Assembly: GCA_000934455.1 (NCBI GenBank)
Contig: KN894319.1
Location: forward strand, 8,615 to 72,614
Length of the DNA: 64,000 nt
Direction: 5' to 3'
From: Apostichopus parvimensis
Taxonomy: Eukaryota > Echinodermata > Holothuroidea > Aspidochirotida > Stichopodidae
Position 1 is the stretch's first letter. Every line of letters begins with the position of its first letter. The notes under the pieces are model-generated. The model had not been told where the DNA came from, did no database searches, and saw only the letters and a list, made by a program, of their open reading frames with translations. Below, piece by piece: positions 13,201 through 26,100 of the stretch. A program made the translations under genes and the position numbers.

Positions 13201-16200
13201 TGGAGACGACTACGACTGTCAGCATGGTGGAGGGCCCCCAAAAGAATCTGGAGTTCATACCGAATAATAAAGAGCATCTGTCGTCCCTGCAGTTGGAGAA
13301 GCCCTCGACCAGCATCGAGAAGAACCAGGAGGGAGAGAAACAGTGGGACGATTACCTGAGGAATAACGAATCTGTCATCGTGGATAACTTTCACGGCCAA
13401 CTCAAGAGCACGGTCAGTATTGCGCTGCTATGTTCACAGAATTGGAAGACCAGGGTTTTTACAGAGCCCTTAAGGCTTGCATGTTGGTTAGAAAGGGATT
13501 GAATTTCTCTTCAGTTCCTTCAAAATTTCAAAAAGTCAACCCAGATAGAGATTTGTAAGAGCAATGTATTAAATGAACATTTACAGTGTGTAGCATGGTG
13601 GGATGAACTATGGCGAGCTTCTTTAAACTGGTAGTCGTAGTTTTTACTAATTGTCCAATAAGAATAATTATTTTATCATAAAATCTCAAAAAATTGCAGA
13701 TGTGTCAGCCACATGCACATCTATAGTTAACATAATTTTGATTAAAAATTTGATCATCTCTGTGAACGTTGAAAATATTGTGTCATCTTGTTTGTGTCTC
13801 GCAGACTACGTTAACGAACGGAAACGGCTTGACTTACATAGACTATGGCCCATTTTTAATTGTCACATGTCGTATGGTAGTAATAAATCAAGAATGTTCA
13901 TCCTTTTTTCATTTCTTTCTTATCCTGTGCAGGTTATTTGTAACGTTTGTGGGCATGTATCCATCATTTATGAGCCGTTTATGTATCTCTCCGTGCCTTT
14001 ACCGAGAGCCATGGAGAAACAATTTGGTAGGTTCCACGACAAAATGTTTCAAAATGTTCTTGTTTATGTTCCCCTTTTTAAAGCAAATCTCAGTTGTTTT
14101 TTTTATAACTTATAGTCATCAACCCGATGGATATGATTTCTATTTAACCGTGAATATTGGATCTATTATTTTTCGGGGCAAAATGATGAATGGATTGTGT
14201 TCCAAATTTTATCTCTACTATAGTTTAAGCAGAGTCATGACTTAAAGTTTTTTTTCTGGGGGGGGGGGGGGGGGGGTTGGGGTTTTTAGTGTTGATATGA
14301 ATATGATAGTTTATAACTTGTATCTTATGTGTGTGGTGTGGTTTGTTCAGAATCATTCACATGGTCGAACAGCAGTGGTGGAAAGCACTAGGTTTAAAAT
14401 TGTAGTGATGATATTCAACCTTTCAAACAATGTATTTTCTTTTGTTAGTGGTCACTTTTGTGAGGAGTCATGGTCAAACACCCATCAGGTACGCTGTGGT
14501 CCTCAATAAGACCGACACAGTCACTGAGCTGAGGAGAACCCTCCTCTATACTCTGTACGGTGAAATCTCTGGCAGAGAGATCGTCCTGGCAGAAGGGTTA
14601 GACTGTCACATCTCAAGAGTGCTGGTGGGTCTTCTTCTTTGTTAGTTGTTATGCAAATTAGATTGTTGTTATGCAAATTTAATTGTTTACAATCTCATTG
14701 TGCAACAAACAGTAGACATTAGTAGAACAACAGACACGAACCATAGTTTAGTGACGATGTTGCTTAGTTGTTGAGACTTAAAATATCAGTCCCAAAAGTT
14801 TGTTGCTCTTGTCTTGAGCATCATAGGTTGGTTTCATATCAGCAGTTACAAAGAGTGGCATTGTTCTGTAGGACAAAGGAAAAAGAACAAAAGACATTGT
14901 GATGTTAGCTGTTCAGAGAGCTCTCAATACTGGTAGAATAGAAACTGCAATTGTCATGTTAACAGCTTTAAAAATTTACGTTGGATAATCCTGTTGCTCA
15001 TGTTTAGAATGTGTTTATCAAAATGTTGCATAAGACTGACAGAAGCTGTTTGCTTCAAGATACTCCTGCGTGCGGGGAAATTTTACAATGTAGGGTAAAT
15101 AAATCCTCACATTATTTTGATAAAGAATTATCAAGCGAATAGAAAGAAAAAAGATTTTCTGTCCCTGAAATTTTTCCCTAAATGAGGGGTAAAAAGGTAA
15201 ACATTTCTTTTCTCTGCTTCTTATCTGACAATAGGAAGACAGGTTGCAACTCCAGTCTGTTGACAGTGGGTTTCGTCTCATCTATGCCTTTGAGATTGAC
15301 TATAAGCCTTGCATCACCGTGCCGTTGACCTCTGACCTTTCCAATGGGACCACTTTATCTGTGGACATCAGTCAGGCCGCCGGTTACGGAGGAACGGATT
15401 CCTGCACGATATCCTCTACGTCCGACTTTGCCGCTCTCGGCTCGTCTCAGTACGTCACTCCCGGTTTTGGATTCGGTAACGAATGGGACCTGCTGGGGTC
15501 AGAGGTCACAACCTCGTCGGAGGAGGAGGAGAAGCAGAAGTTTGCAAGCGAGAGTAAAGGTGAAGCGAGTGCTGCCGTGGTGGAGCCGGACAGTACGGTG
15601 AACATCGGTCAGCAACAGACAGAGGAGGGCGATGATGATGTCTTCAGTAACATGACGACATTCGGAGTGGATTCCTTGAAACAGATAGACTCAGGCCAGG
15701 CAAGGTCAAATACTGCCAGCAGCAGCAGCATGGTAGTAGAAGATGCATCAAATCTAAGCAAAGGAGGATTGCAGGAGCAGGGAGAAGCAGAGGCAGGGGA
15801 TGGAGATGGGGATAATAATGAAGTTCCTTCCTCCCTTGCACCATCTTCCTCCAAGGATACTGGTACTAGCTTGGATCCTGCCCTGGGCGGGCCAAGTAGC
15901 TGCCCACCCGGGCCGGATCCAGGGCCCGGGCCTGACGACGATGACATCAAGACGGAGGTGGGTGATCAAGGACAGATCAGCGACGTCAAGGACGAACTTA
16001 ACGCTAACTGGCACATCTGTGTGATATGCTTGGAAGAAATGCCAGGTGACCAGTTACTGATCCATGCCATCTGCCAGGGAAAGCTCTGTCACCAGTGTGT
16101 CAGCGTGAGTCACAAGAATAGTCAATTATAAAGTTATGTTTGTACATAATGTTGTAGTGAACTAGTTACACTTTGGTTTAGACGTCTCATCTGAAAAGCC

Positions 16201-19200
16201 TTGAGTCTGATCGTCCTTTGAAGCAGCCACATTTGGTTTGCCATAAATTTGTTTTTCCTCCCTTGTATGTACATATGAGGTGGAGATAAATTAGTAGTTA
16301 TCTGCATCAATGTTGCCAAACTGTCTCATTTCAGAACCAGCATACACTTTTAAGTTACGCCCACAACAATCTCGTAGAAAGTCTGCATCTCGGCCAATTG
16401 GAGATAACTCTCTGAAAACACATTCTGTTTAAATTAGACCACGCACGGAATCACATCAGATATTATTACATCATCTCTGCATATTAACTAACAAATGAAA
16501 TTCATTGCGTTACCTTTTCTCGGATACCATAATTAAAATTACTTTTTTCTATGAAAGTTGACAGATGGCTCTGTCATAGGAAAGATCCCAAAGGTAGATT
16601 GGGATTTGGTTTATGTTTTGGTTGGTTTAATAATTATTGATTTGGTTTAAGATTATTGCCGACAATTACTTTGCTTCCTCAGAATGAGAGAAAGTTTGTA
16701 CCGAAGACTAAGGCTATAAATCAGACCTTTTTACGAATAGCTTTTTACAGCTTTGGAAATGGAAGTGCAACCACTACAATGCAACCATTAAGTTAGGCCT
16801 AGCATCCCAGATGTCTAACTTGTAGATTACTTTTTATTTTGCAGAGAATTAAGAAACTTTACAGTGAAGACATCATATCCTGCCCGGTGAGTGTTTAAAA
16901 AATATTTAAGCAAGGCATAATTGTAAACATCAACTTATAATATCTATATATTAGCAAAGATATGATTATAATGAAGTGTCCCAAACAGACAGGAGAGGTC
17001 TTATTCCATTTGTGGGTTATTAATGTGTCTGGAGCTGCCATTTTCTAAGGTGGAAGTGCTGACAAATGGTGTAATCTTTTAGTTTCCCCTATTCATATGT
17101 TCATAATCAAATGTATAACTGTGCTGTTTATACTGTAAGCAACAATAGCATTGTCCCATATCTATATATTTGAATATCTCATTAACAACTTTTCACCCTG
17201 TAAAAAACACAATAAATGAAAGTTCCAGTGAGAATGATATTGTATTTCCATTCCATTCCATTCTCTCATTCATCCATCCATTCAACCATTCAATCTCTCA
17301 ATCATTCACTCATTCATCCATATACTCATCCAATTACTCATCCATCCATTTGCTCATTCATCCGTTCACTCATCCAATCGCTCATTTATCCATTCGCTCA
17401 TTCATTCATCCATTCTCTCATTCATCCATTCTCTCATCCAATTAGTCATGTATCCATTCGCTCATTCATCCATTCTCTCATTCATTCATCTATTCAATCA
17501 ATTATTCAGTCTTTTATATTACTCAGTGAAACTCTTTTGCTCTATCCCCCTACAGGTGTGCCGTGCTGACATGAACCCCGGAACTGATTTCGTACCCATG
17601 ATGCCAGCAATCAGCTCACTCCCTTACCTTCGAGTTCTGCTGCTTCCCGTGCAGTTCAGAAACGAGTGGGTCGAAAACGGAGAGAGAAAGGTAACAATTT
17701 CACTTTGTTCTGAAGCATCTACAGACCAAAGTTTTTAAAGATTTAGGCTTCCAATGAATATCTACATTTGGATATCAGAGAGCTGATATTGAAGACAGTG
17801 TGTTGGGTTGTGCCCTCATCTTTGAGAACACCACAAAACCTTTAAAAAATCAGCCCTATATGGCAAAATACTTGCCTCAAAAGTTTTTGAGTGTTGCACC
17901 AGATGAAAATACACTCCTTTTTAATTTACTTAGATCTCCCTCAAGTTTCAATATGCTTTGAGCACATTTTTATTTTTTTTCTTATTGTCATCTTTAATGA
18001 GGATAGTCCTGCTCAGTGCAGAAACACTGCTTTCCAGAGGAGCCCTCAATAAGCCCTCTATCAGCCCATCATGAGCTTTTCACCCCTCCTCCCCCACTCT
18101 GCCCAGCCCCCCGGTTTCAGATTCATCCCTCTATTTCCACCCAATTACTATGGAAGCAGAGTGCATACTCACCACAAAGAGTTGTATCATATGTACCTAT
18201 CGTCTCCTCTTCTTCATCCCCCAGATGATGCTGTTTGGTCATCCCAATGTCCTTTACATTATGAACAAAGTCAGCGGTGACGATCTCTTCTCTCAGCTTG
18301 AGAACATAGCTCCCGTCTCTGCAGACTTTGCTGTAGCGCTCACCGATAGCCAGGTCGGTACCGCTCATCTCTAATATCTATAAAAAAAAATCGTCAGTGT
18401 TTTGACTTTCATATTGAAAGCAAGAAAATTTAGCTTGACATGTAAATACGGTCTTCTGCGTGTATGTTCATATAAACGAATGAGCCAAAGTATTGCCTCG
18501 TCTTCCAACATGTTTGCAACATTGGGGTTTGGGAGGCGTGGCATCTCCATTTAAGTTTTCTTTCATAAGTATGTGAGCAAATCACAATTAAGATACAACT
18601 TACTTGGAAGCCATACAGTGGTTTTGATACTCTTGCATGATACAGAGTTCGCTTCTCAGCCTTTTGGTTAAGATCATGTGCAGCATTATGTTCCCCTTGT
18701 AGGGGAATCGTGATACACACCTGACGATGATCACACAGTCTCGATCCAAGGGGCCTGGGGTTGAGACTGATCGGCGTTTGGATTTGTGTGCACAGGTTCT
18801 TTCATGGGTGACTTTTCTTAAAAAGCAACCTGGGCTTGACGCTATGTTTACATATAGTTGTTCACAAAATGCAGAAATAGATGGTTTGCAAGATTGTACA
18901 AAATAAGTTTCTTCACTATGTCATATCCAATGCCCTGCCTAATCTCAACTGTACACTCCTATGTGTACTGATTCTTCTGTTTATTAAATTTACCATGTTC
19001 TTAAAAGAAAAGATGAAGAAGAGTAAAAGTAGAAAGCCCATTCAAGATCCTCATCCAAGATCATCAATTTATCAATTTTTCTTGTTGTAACCTTAAAGGG
19101 AAGGCGCTGCTCCAGATGTCCGTACGACCTTCAGTGTACGGGTTGTCATCTGGCCAGAGAGGTGGACATCACACTGTCTCCGGACGACCACCTGACGGTC

Positions 19201-22200
19201 TGTTTCTACGACCTGACCCTGCAAGCAGTGGAGGAGGCCAACCGTTCCCTGGACCATGAGACTATGGACCATCTGGAGAGTAACGACCCCATCACACTAC
19301 AAGACTGCTTTAGAGCTTTCACAGCAAGGTAGGCTGCAGCATAGTAGTGGTGAGACTGGGAGTTGGTGTGGGAGGGTCGGGTGGGGGGGGTGGGGTTGTT
19401 TTACATGACTAGGCAGGGGAAGATGTATGTTGGTGGTTTGTTAAGCATTTGGTACAGATTTCACTTCTGTTTTCACCATGTAACCCAGTGTCAGGTAAAT
19501 AGTGTCAGGTGTCAGGTAAATATTGTCAGTAATAAATAAATAAGTAAAAAAAAATAAAAAATAAAAATAAGTAAAAAAAAGTAATAAATACCAGTGTCTG
19601 GTAAATAATTACAACAGATGTCGGTATCTGGTAAATGTGTACCGGGGGTGAACTGTTGCCCAATTTCATAAAGTTATTATATAAGAGAGGCCCATTCTTA
19701 TTACACTCCTTGTTGGCCATTGAAACAACCAGTTGATTATTTCTTTCACTTTCTATCTTCAGTGAGGAACTGGATGATAACAACCCCTGGTTTTGCCCGG
19801 AATGCAAGAAACATCGGAAAGCCATGAAGACCATCGCCATTCAGAAGTTTCCCAACACGCTCATAGTCTACCTCAAGAGGTAATTACAAACCTTCTGCCA
19901 GTGTTTTCTTCTTCTTCCACCCTCTTGACCAATTGCACAATTCTTCTCCATGGTGTCAACTTCGAACTAGCTCATAGGAGAAGGAGGTTAGGAGAGCGAT
20001 CGCCTGAGTTGTTTCGGCCGTTAAAGGAATGATGCTCATTATCAGTTCAGCCACTGTGTATCAATCGATCAAGCATCTAGCCACTGTATAGTTGACTCTT
20101 AGCATAGGGAACTTGTACAGCTACACGCATCGGAGACTCTTGTTGGCTAATGATGATGGTAGTTATGTTAATAAATAAATAATAAATTTGTCATTTATGT
20201 AGCGTTAAATCACAAAAAGTATCAAAGCACTTCACATAGAAAAGGTAATGATTAAAGTGAAAAAAATAATAACCTAATAAAAATAATCCTAAAATACCAA
20301 CACAGAAAAGTAAAAATCAATAAGAGGTTATTAAAAATACAATAGGAGGTTATATTAAAAAAAACAATAGGAGGTTATAAAAGTACAATAAGAGGTTATA
20401 ACAAACAAACAGATTATAAAAAAGTAATATTACGTAAAAATAACTTTTTAAAAATATACGTCTTCAAACGACATTTATATATTGGCAGCCTTGGACTGGT
20501 CCTAATGTGGTCCTAATGTTGGACTGGTCCTATGTTGCGTACATGCTATTACGAACATACCAGCAACTCACCTGGAATGATAGAAGATCTATAGGATTAC
20601 TCAGCACAAGATATTAGCATTGTTGTCAACTATGATATATAATATGTAATTCAGATATATAATTCATCTTGAGGTATCAATATTCCATTAAGTGTCCTCC
20701 AACAGAATCCATACTAATATCTTTCTCAAGCCTCAATAGTTACAAGAAATGCTTGAGACAGATTTCAAAAAAGTGGAGTGGGGAAGGGGGTCAAAGGGGG
20801 GTGGTTTGAAGGGGGTTGAAGGGGGAGACTGCTCATAGCATTACTTATAAAGAGAACTTTATACAAAAAATAGAGGGAAAAAAACTGTAGTTTTTAAGAT
20901 TTTGTATTTCTGGTTAAGATTTGTGTAACAACTTCATTGTCCAAGTAATATCACCTTTAATGGTATATACATTTATAATGGGATATTTCGTTTCATTTTT
21001 TCCTCACTGTAGATTTGTATTTCACCAGTTCACAAGTACAAAGCTTGACAATAAAGTTCACTTTCCGATTGAAGACCTCAGTTTCTCAGAATTCATGAGT
21101 CCTGACTGTTCATTGGTCTATGACCTTCAGAGTGCGGTGTGCCATTTTGGAGGTATGTTCAATCGAAACGACATACAACACAGACTATTCAGATAGGAAG
21201 TTAGATTCCTCGTATTTCGTTGTGAATAACTGTCTTGAAAGTCATGCGTATGTTCTTGCGTTGGTGCATAAGTTCATACTTTTGTTACAGAGGGTTATCT
21301 CTACAATTTATTCAGGCCAGGCTTCTTCAATAATAGGGTTTGTTGCAATGTGAGATTTTCCACATCGATGTATCTTCAATTTGTTTCCCCCACCCCACCC
21401 CCCCCCAACAATATTATCACCCACCCCCATTTCTGTCTCCTGTCACAATGAACATTCATTTCCCTGTTTCAGAAGTAATTTTATTGCTAGCAAACTAACA
21501 TTTATTAAGTTTCATTTTGTTACCAGCAGGCTGTATGATTCATGTTGTGATTAATTATAAAATTAATTTGCTTTCATCTTTGAAACGTCAAGTTTCGTGT
21601 TTGTGGTTCTCTGCTAAGATATTGCGATATCGTTGAGGATGGTTTGGCAGAAAATATCAGGAACGAACACTCATATTGATATATACATGACCTACCGTAG
21701 CAACGACACTCTCTCCCGTAACCGACTCTTTTCATTATTGCAGGCGTCAACGCTGGCCATTACACCTCCTTCGTTAGAAACCCCATCACCGACTCCTGGC
21801 AGTATTGCAATGACGAAACCATCGAAGAGAGAGCGCCCTCGCTGGAAGATGCAGAAAACATCTACATTTTGTTTTATCAGAGGAAAGGTAAAGCCCAGAG
21901 ACTGTTAAAGTGAAGAGAGAGGGTGAAATACTAAATTTCAGCAAGACTGCTGCAGCCTTTCATGTGTGCAAAATATTTCCTGCCCATTAAAAAGAGTCTT
22001 GATATGAATTCAGAATGCCATTTTTTAGTTTGTACAAAAGTTGTTTTTGTGTATGATAGAGGATAGACCCCCCCCCCCCTACCTCCCAGTCAAAATAGCT
22101 GGAAATGATTGAAGTTAGTACATCTCAATTAAATTGTAAATATGAAGTGAAATTATGATGTTTACAGAGAAGCACTTGGGTTGACTGCTCAGAAGCAAAC

Positions 22201-22659
22201 AAAGTCTTGTCTTTGATTACATTGTTAGCACAGCTTTTACTAAGTCCCGTGTTGTGATTGACCATTGTAAACTCGGCTATATGAAGAAAATCAGCAGTGA
22301 CCTGCTCGATTATACTCATCAGATGTCGATGCTCTCATCAAATTTTAAAGGTTTCTGTTTTGTCTGCTCCTCCTTTAGATACTGTTCTGCCTTTCAAACT
22401 TCCGAGACCCATCAAACCTTCAGAGCCGTTACCATCATCCCCCTGCAAAGAAGTGGAACAGTCTCCAAGTCCCATGGACGACCAGTCACATTACTCTAAC
22501 AGCGAGGACATCAACAGACTGCTGGCCTCGCTGAACCAGGAAGAGGCCACGACAGCGCCCCCGACGACGACGGTGGGAGTAGAAGCTGTCCAGGTGAAAG
22601 ATTCGATGGAGGTGCCGATGAACAGTAGTCTAGAGGCACGATTGAGAGAACTGGACTGA
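10252..22659 (+). CDS. Ubiquitin-specific protease (USP4/11/15/19/32-type) with RING-like insert, complete
   Basis: Peptidase C19 deubiquitinase, about 1345 aa. Exons: 10252-10426, 10917-10994, 11343-11605, 12249-13412, 13933-14026, 14449-14624, 15235-16104, 16845-16886, 17556-17690, 18225-18353, 19099-19328, 19763-19879, 21013-21152, 21744-21887, 22379-22659; all GT-AG, phases close, total 4038 bases. Cys box GLQNMGNTCFMNS gives nucleophile C102; HDGQEF at 173-178; VIVDNFHGQLKST ends at 560; the zinc ribbon uses C563/C566 and C1130/C1133; a second Cys cluster (C1046, C1049, C1054, C1057) is typical of the USP4/15/19 group. His box GVNAGHYTSF gives H1210, with N1227/D1228 as third residue. 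Two long linkers (179-540 and 670-905) are acidic and Ser-rich. A ubiquitin-like segment (about 592-670) and a RING-like module (912-956) interrupt the catalytic domain. The N-terminus is short and lacks a visible DUSP domain, so orthology to one human USP is unclear. Confidence 0.9.
14258..14276. repeat. Homopolymer run of 19 G in a USP intron
   Basis: Uninterrupted poly-G between USP exons 5 and 6. Comparable G or C runs occur elsewhere (for example 23460-23473 and 46789-46802), so they are a feature of this genome rather than of this locus. Confidence 0.9.
17252..17512. repeat. Degenerate ATTC/ATCC microsatellite in USP intron 8
   Basis: About 260 bases built of ATTC, ATCC and CTCA four-base words, ending about 45 bases before the acceptor of USP exon 9. 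It is open in more than one frame (His/Ser/Ile-rich) only because the repeat lacks stop triplets; it is not coding. Confidence 0.9.
18649..18817 (+). repeat. U2 snRNA-derived SINE, copy 1, in USP intron 10
   Basis: The first 38 bases (18649-18686) match the 5' end of U2 snRNA with about five differences: TCGCTTCTCAGCCTTTTGG followed by TTAAGATCATGTG. A non-U2 body follows (ATTATGTTCCCCTTGTAGGG, CCTGACGATGATCACACA) and an end GGGTGACTTTTCTTA. Body and end recur in a second, inverted copy at 51798-51976, so this is a dispersed element and not a functional U2 gene. Confidence 0.75.
20165..20480. repeat. Dispersed A+T-rich repeat with GCGTTAAATCAC / AAAGCACTTCACA core
   Basis: The segment opens with AATAAATAATAAA and contains a core of the kind seen at the 3' ends of SINEs and LINEs in marine invertebrates. 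It then holds four short imperfect units of the form CAATAGGAGGTTAT (about 20318-20405). It lies in USP intron 12. The exact family could not be named. Confidence 0.5.
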
Positions 22660-23045
22660 GGAACAGTTTGTAAAGTCTAATACGTAGAGGTAGTAGGGAT
22701 TAGGGGAGGGAGAGTAATATAGGGATTAGCCATGGGGGAGGTATGGGATGTGAACGGGTGGAAGGGAGGGGGTGGGGGATAATGAGAAAAGGAATGAGGA
22801 ACAGTTTGTTACTAATACATAGAGGGATTAGGGGAGGGAGAGTAATATAGGGATTAGCCATGGGGGAGGTATGGGATGTGAACGGGTGGAAGGGAGGGGG
22901 TGGGGGATAATGAGAAAAGGAATGAGGAACAGTTTGTTACTAATACATAGAGGGATTAGGGGAGGGAGAGTAATATAGGGATTAGCCATGGGGGAGGTAT
23001 GGGCCGTGAATGGGTGAGAGGGGGGGGGGATGATGAGAAATGGAA
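22656..23045. repeat. Three-copy minisatellite (about 127-139 bp unit) at the end of the USP coding region
   Basis: Units start at about 22656, 22795 and 22922, each with GAGGAACAGTTTGT, then GGGATTAGGGGAGGGAGAG and GGATTAGCCATGGGGGAGG. Units 2 and 3 are nearly identical, so the array is young. The first unit begins at the USP stop codon itself, so the array forms the start of the 3' UTR. Confidence 0.92.
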
Positions 23046-23178
23046 TGAGATGCATCAATCGCAAAGAAAATGTGAGAAAGCCGTCTGACAGGTGTGAGTG
23101 TGTTGTGGTGATATAGAATCATAATTCCGTCATATACGAGTATATCTCAGGATGTATAATGTAAGGAGAAACAAGAGA

Positions 23179-23184
23179 AATAAA
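23179..23184 (+). promoter_or_regulatory. Candidate USP polyadenylation signal (AATAAA)
   Basis: First canonical AATAAA after the USP stop codon, about 520 bases downstream. Further AATAAA motifs near 24220 and 24360-24400 would give longer 3' UTRs. Confidence 0.35.
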
Positions 23185-26100
23185 TTATATTAGCCTCCCC
23201 ATCAACACAAAAAAACACTGCAAATAGCTTCTTTCTAAAATATTTCAATTTTTAATAGCCGAGATGCAGGTCAGTGAGAGTAGTACAGGCTATCTGCGTC
23301 TCTCACAGGGTGGTTGCTGTGCCAAGACAGAACCGAGTATTACATCAGATTAAAAATTCAAGATTGATATCAAATATATGAAATCGAAGCATGAACAAAC
23401 ATGGCTCTACTGTTTGAAAGGTTTATTCTTCAGTTGTCCTTTCCCTATAAATGTCCTTGGGGGGGGGGGGGGGGTACCGATCAACCCAATCCCCACGATT
23501 AAGTGATTATATAATATCGTATAGTATTGTTATTAATGATAGCGTTAAGTATTCATGCAGCAAAGACGTGGTATGCATGTTGTGTTACGTTTTAACAGGA
23601 GGATGTGCACTGTATATTAGCCCTGTTTGGTGTGAAAGAAAAGTCACTTGGGGAGGGGGGGGATTCTGAAAAGTATCTCCCTGATGAAGAAGCTTAGCCA
23701 GATTGTTTTGTTTGAAGCAACTAAATGATAAAACTGCTTTTGTTATGATTGGAGTCGTTGCAAACATCTTTGTCTTCTAATTTTGTAGTAAATACAGGCT
23801 TTAGCAAAAGAAGTTGACATTATTGGAAATGGAAAGTTGATTAGTGAATTAAGCTGTCAACTGAAACTGTTGTGAGTTTTTACTTTATTAGTCATGAGAA
23901 ATTGATGAAAATCAACTCAATAAGATAGAATTGCTTGAAAATGTTGAGAGACTAATAATAACAGCCCAAATGTTATCAAAGTTATGAAAATGAAGATAAA
24001 CAAAGAGGCTGGAAGAAGATTAACTAGGCTAGTGAAAGCTCTCCTGGTCACAGTTGTGATATGTAATATTCATATTTTATCTTATTTTGTATGAACATAC
24101 TGCATTTAAATTGTTTTGTCATGTCTTGAGTTTGCAGTATCTTTTAAATGGGAATTGGAGAGGTTGGTCCCATTTCTGCCTTCCAACTCCTCCCCCATTC
24201 CACCCCTCCCCCATATCTCAATAAACTACAAACAAGTGACAATGACCCAAATGCATTGCTTGCTTTACAGCTCCGGCCCTGCCAGTTGGATCACTGAACC
24301 AATAGCAATTGAAGCCCCTTTTTAGTGCCCTTGTTCATCCACCTTCAGCCCCCTTCTTAATAAACTGCAATAAACCATTAATAACACCCTTTAATAAACC
24401 GCAAGAACAAATATTTTTGTTTTTGTACTTTCAAAGAAACAATACCAAAAGGCAATTGATACTTTGTAGTTTGTTTCCTAAGTTTTTTTTGTTTTTGTAA
24501 AAAAAGTTTTTTTGTATCTTATTTAAGTTAAGCAGTTATTTGTGCAAAATAGAACACACATTCCTCCTCTCGATGAGTTTGAAACTCACGGGAAGTTTTA
24601 AACGGACAAGTTTCGTTACGTCCCTTTACACTATACTTTGTTTTCTTAGTCAATTGTCATTTCAAAGTTCGCATCTCATTAGTTTGTCGTGTAAGCAATA
24701 GTGAGTACATTTGCTAGCTCTACTCTGTTGACAAGTTTTTATTTTAATAGCAAGAGTGGAATTAATTAAAACAATAAGGTCGTGAGGTACAATAGCCGTT
24801 GTTGATGGCAAAGAGCGATTTAAATAGAACATGCCAAACTTGTATAATATATTTTAGATTTTCATTTCGTTTAGTCAAAAAAAAAAAAAATTAAGAAAAG
24901 GAGCTATTAAGGTAAGACTATACAGAGAGGCTGTTTGTACATTTACTCAACCAAAATTGATAGTTATTTTGTACAGTGAAAGTTCTATCGCAGCAAATTC
25001 AATTTTTTTTCTTCTTTGTTTGTGTTGCTCTTTAGAACATCATGTTTTGTGGCTAATGAGTGTGGCCATTCTAAAAGTAAGTTTCCCACACAGCAGACAT
25101 TTGACTACAATGACTGGGAATACTTTTGTGAATCAGAACCTGGAGGAATTTATTTTTCAATAATTTCCTAAATAGTTGAGGCCAATTACTGACAACCTTT
25201 ACCGAAATCTAATTAAATCCACCAATTTGGAATTGCAGATCTCTAGTTTGAATCTCTTTATAGTTAAAAAAAAAAATTCTCTGCTTTTTCTTTGGCAAAC
25301 AAATAGAAGTAGTAAGGAAGAGGAAAAGAAATTTTATCTTCTTAACAGTCATTGAATAATGTTTTTTACATAAATCATGATAAAGTATTTTCAGATTTTT
25401 AATCTTTGCAAGGGAGTACTTAGTTTGGAACAACTATTAATATTTAGCAGAAATCGCTTATTGGAAGGGGGAGGTGATGGGGGGGGGGGGAACCAAATTC
25501 ATTATTATTTACGAAATCTGAAATGGGTCACCATGTTGTTGTATTATCACAGCTTCCCGCTCTTCTAAATGAAGATTATGAAACACTTGTCGTCATGGTT
25601 ACACGTGATGAAGTAGATCTATATTATAATAGGGCTCTTTCATATATTAATAAACCTGTACTGTGTATAGAAAAATTAAGAAAAGTTGATGATACCTTAC
25701 CATTCAGTTTCATGAAATGTACAGCATTTTGTATTCTTGTGAGATGACTATTCTTGAGATTTTTTTGGTTTTTTTCCCTTTTCTCTCCGTTTTTTGTTTT
25801 TCGTTTCATTAAAGAGATCTGTTTTTAAAAAAGTTTACATTATCAGTGAACAATAATATACAAGGTGCAATACAAGATGGAATGTGCCTAAACAAATATG
25901 TCTGCCTCATATTTTTGGTTGTGATCCAAGACATAGTGCAGAATGAGATTATTAGATGTGTCGGGATGCTAAAGACAGTTATGTGCAGTGCCCTCTGAGT
26001 GAGCAATATATTGCAAATTAGTTGACCTCAACTGACCTTCCCCTATTCACACCCTTCCTCAATTAAGACAATAAAAAGCAGCTTACTTGGAAATGGGTAT

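Noticed and set aside
12578-13400. Several open frames overlapping USP exon 4 in other frames
   Set aside because: They are shadows of a long G+C-richer coding exon; only the plus-strand frame joins neighbouring exons in phase.
17170-17569. Ser/His/Ile-rich open frames
   Set aside because: They are created by an ATTC/ATCC microsatellite lying in a USP intron directly before exon 9.
18649-18686. A functional U2 snRNA gene
   Set aside because: Only the first 38 bases resemble U2; the branch-recognition region and Sm site are absent, and the following sequence recurs in another repeat copy.
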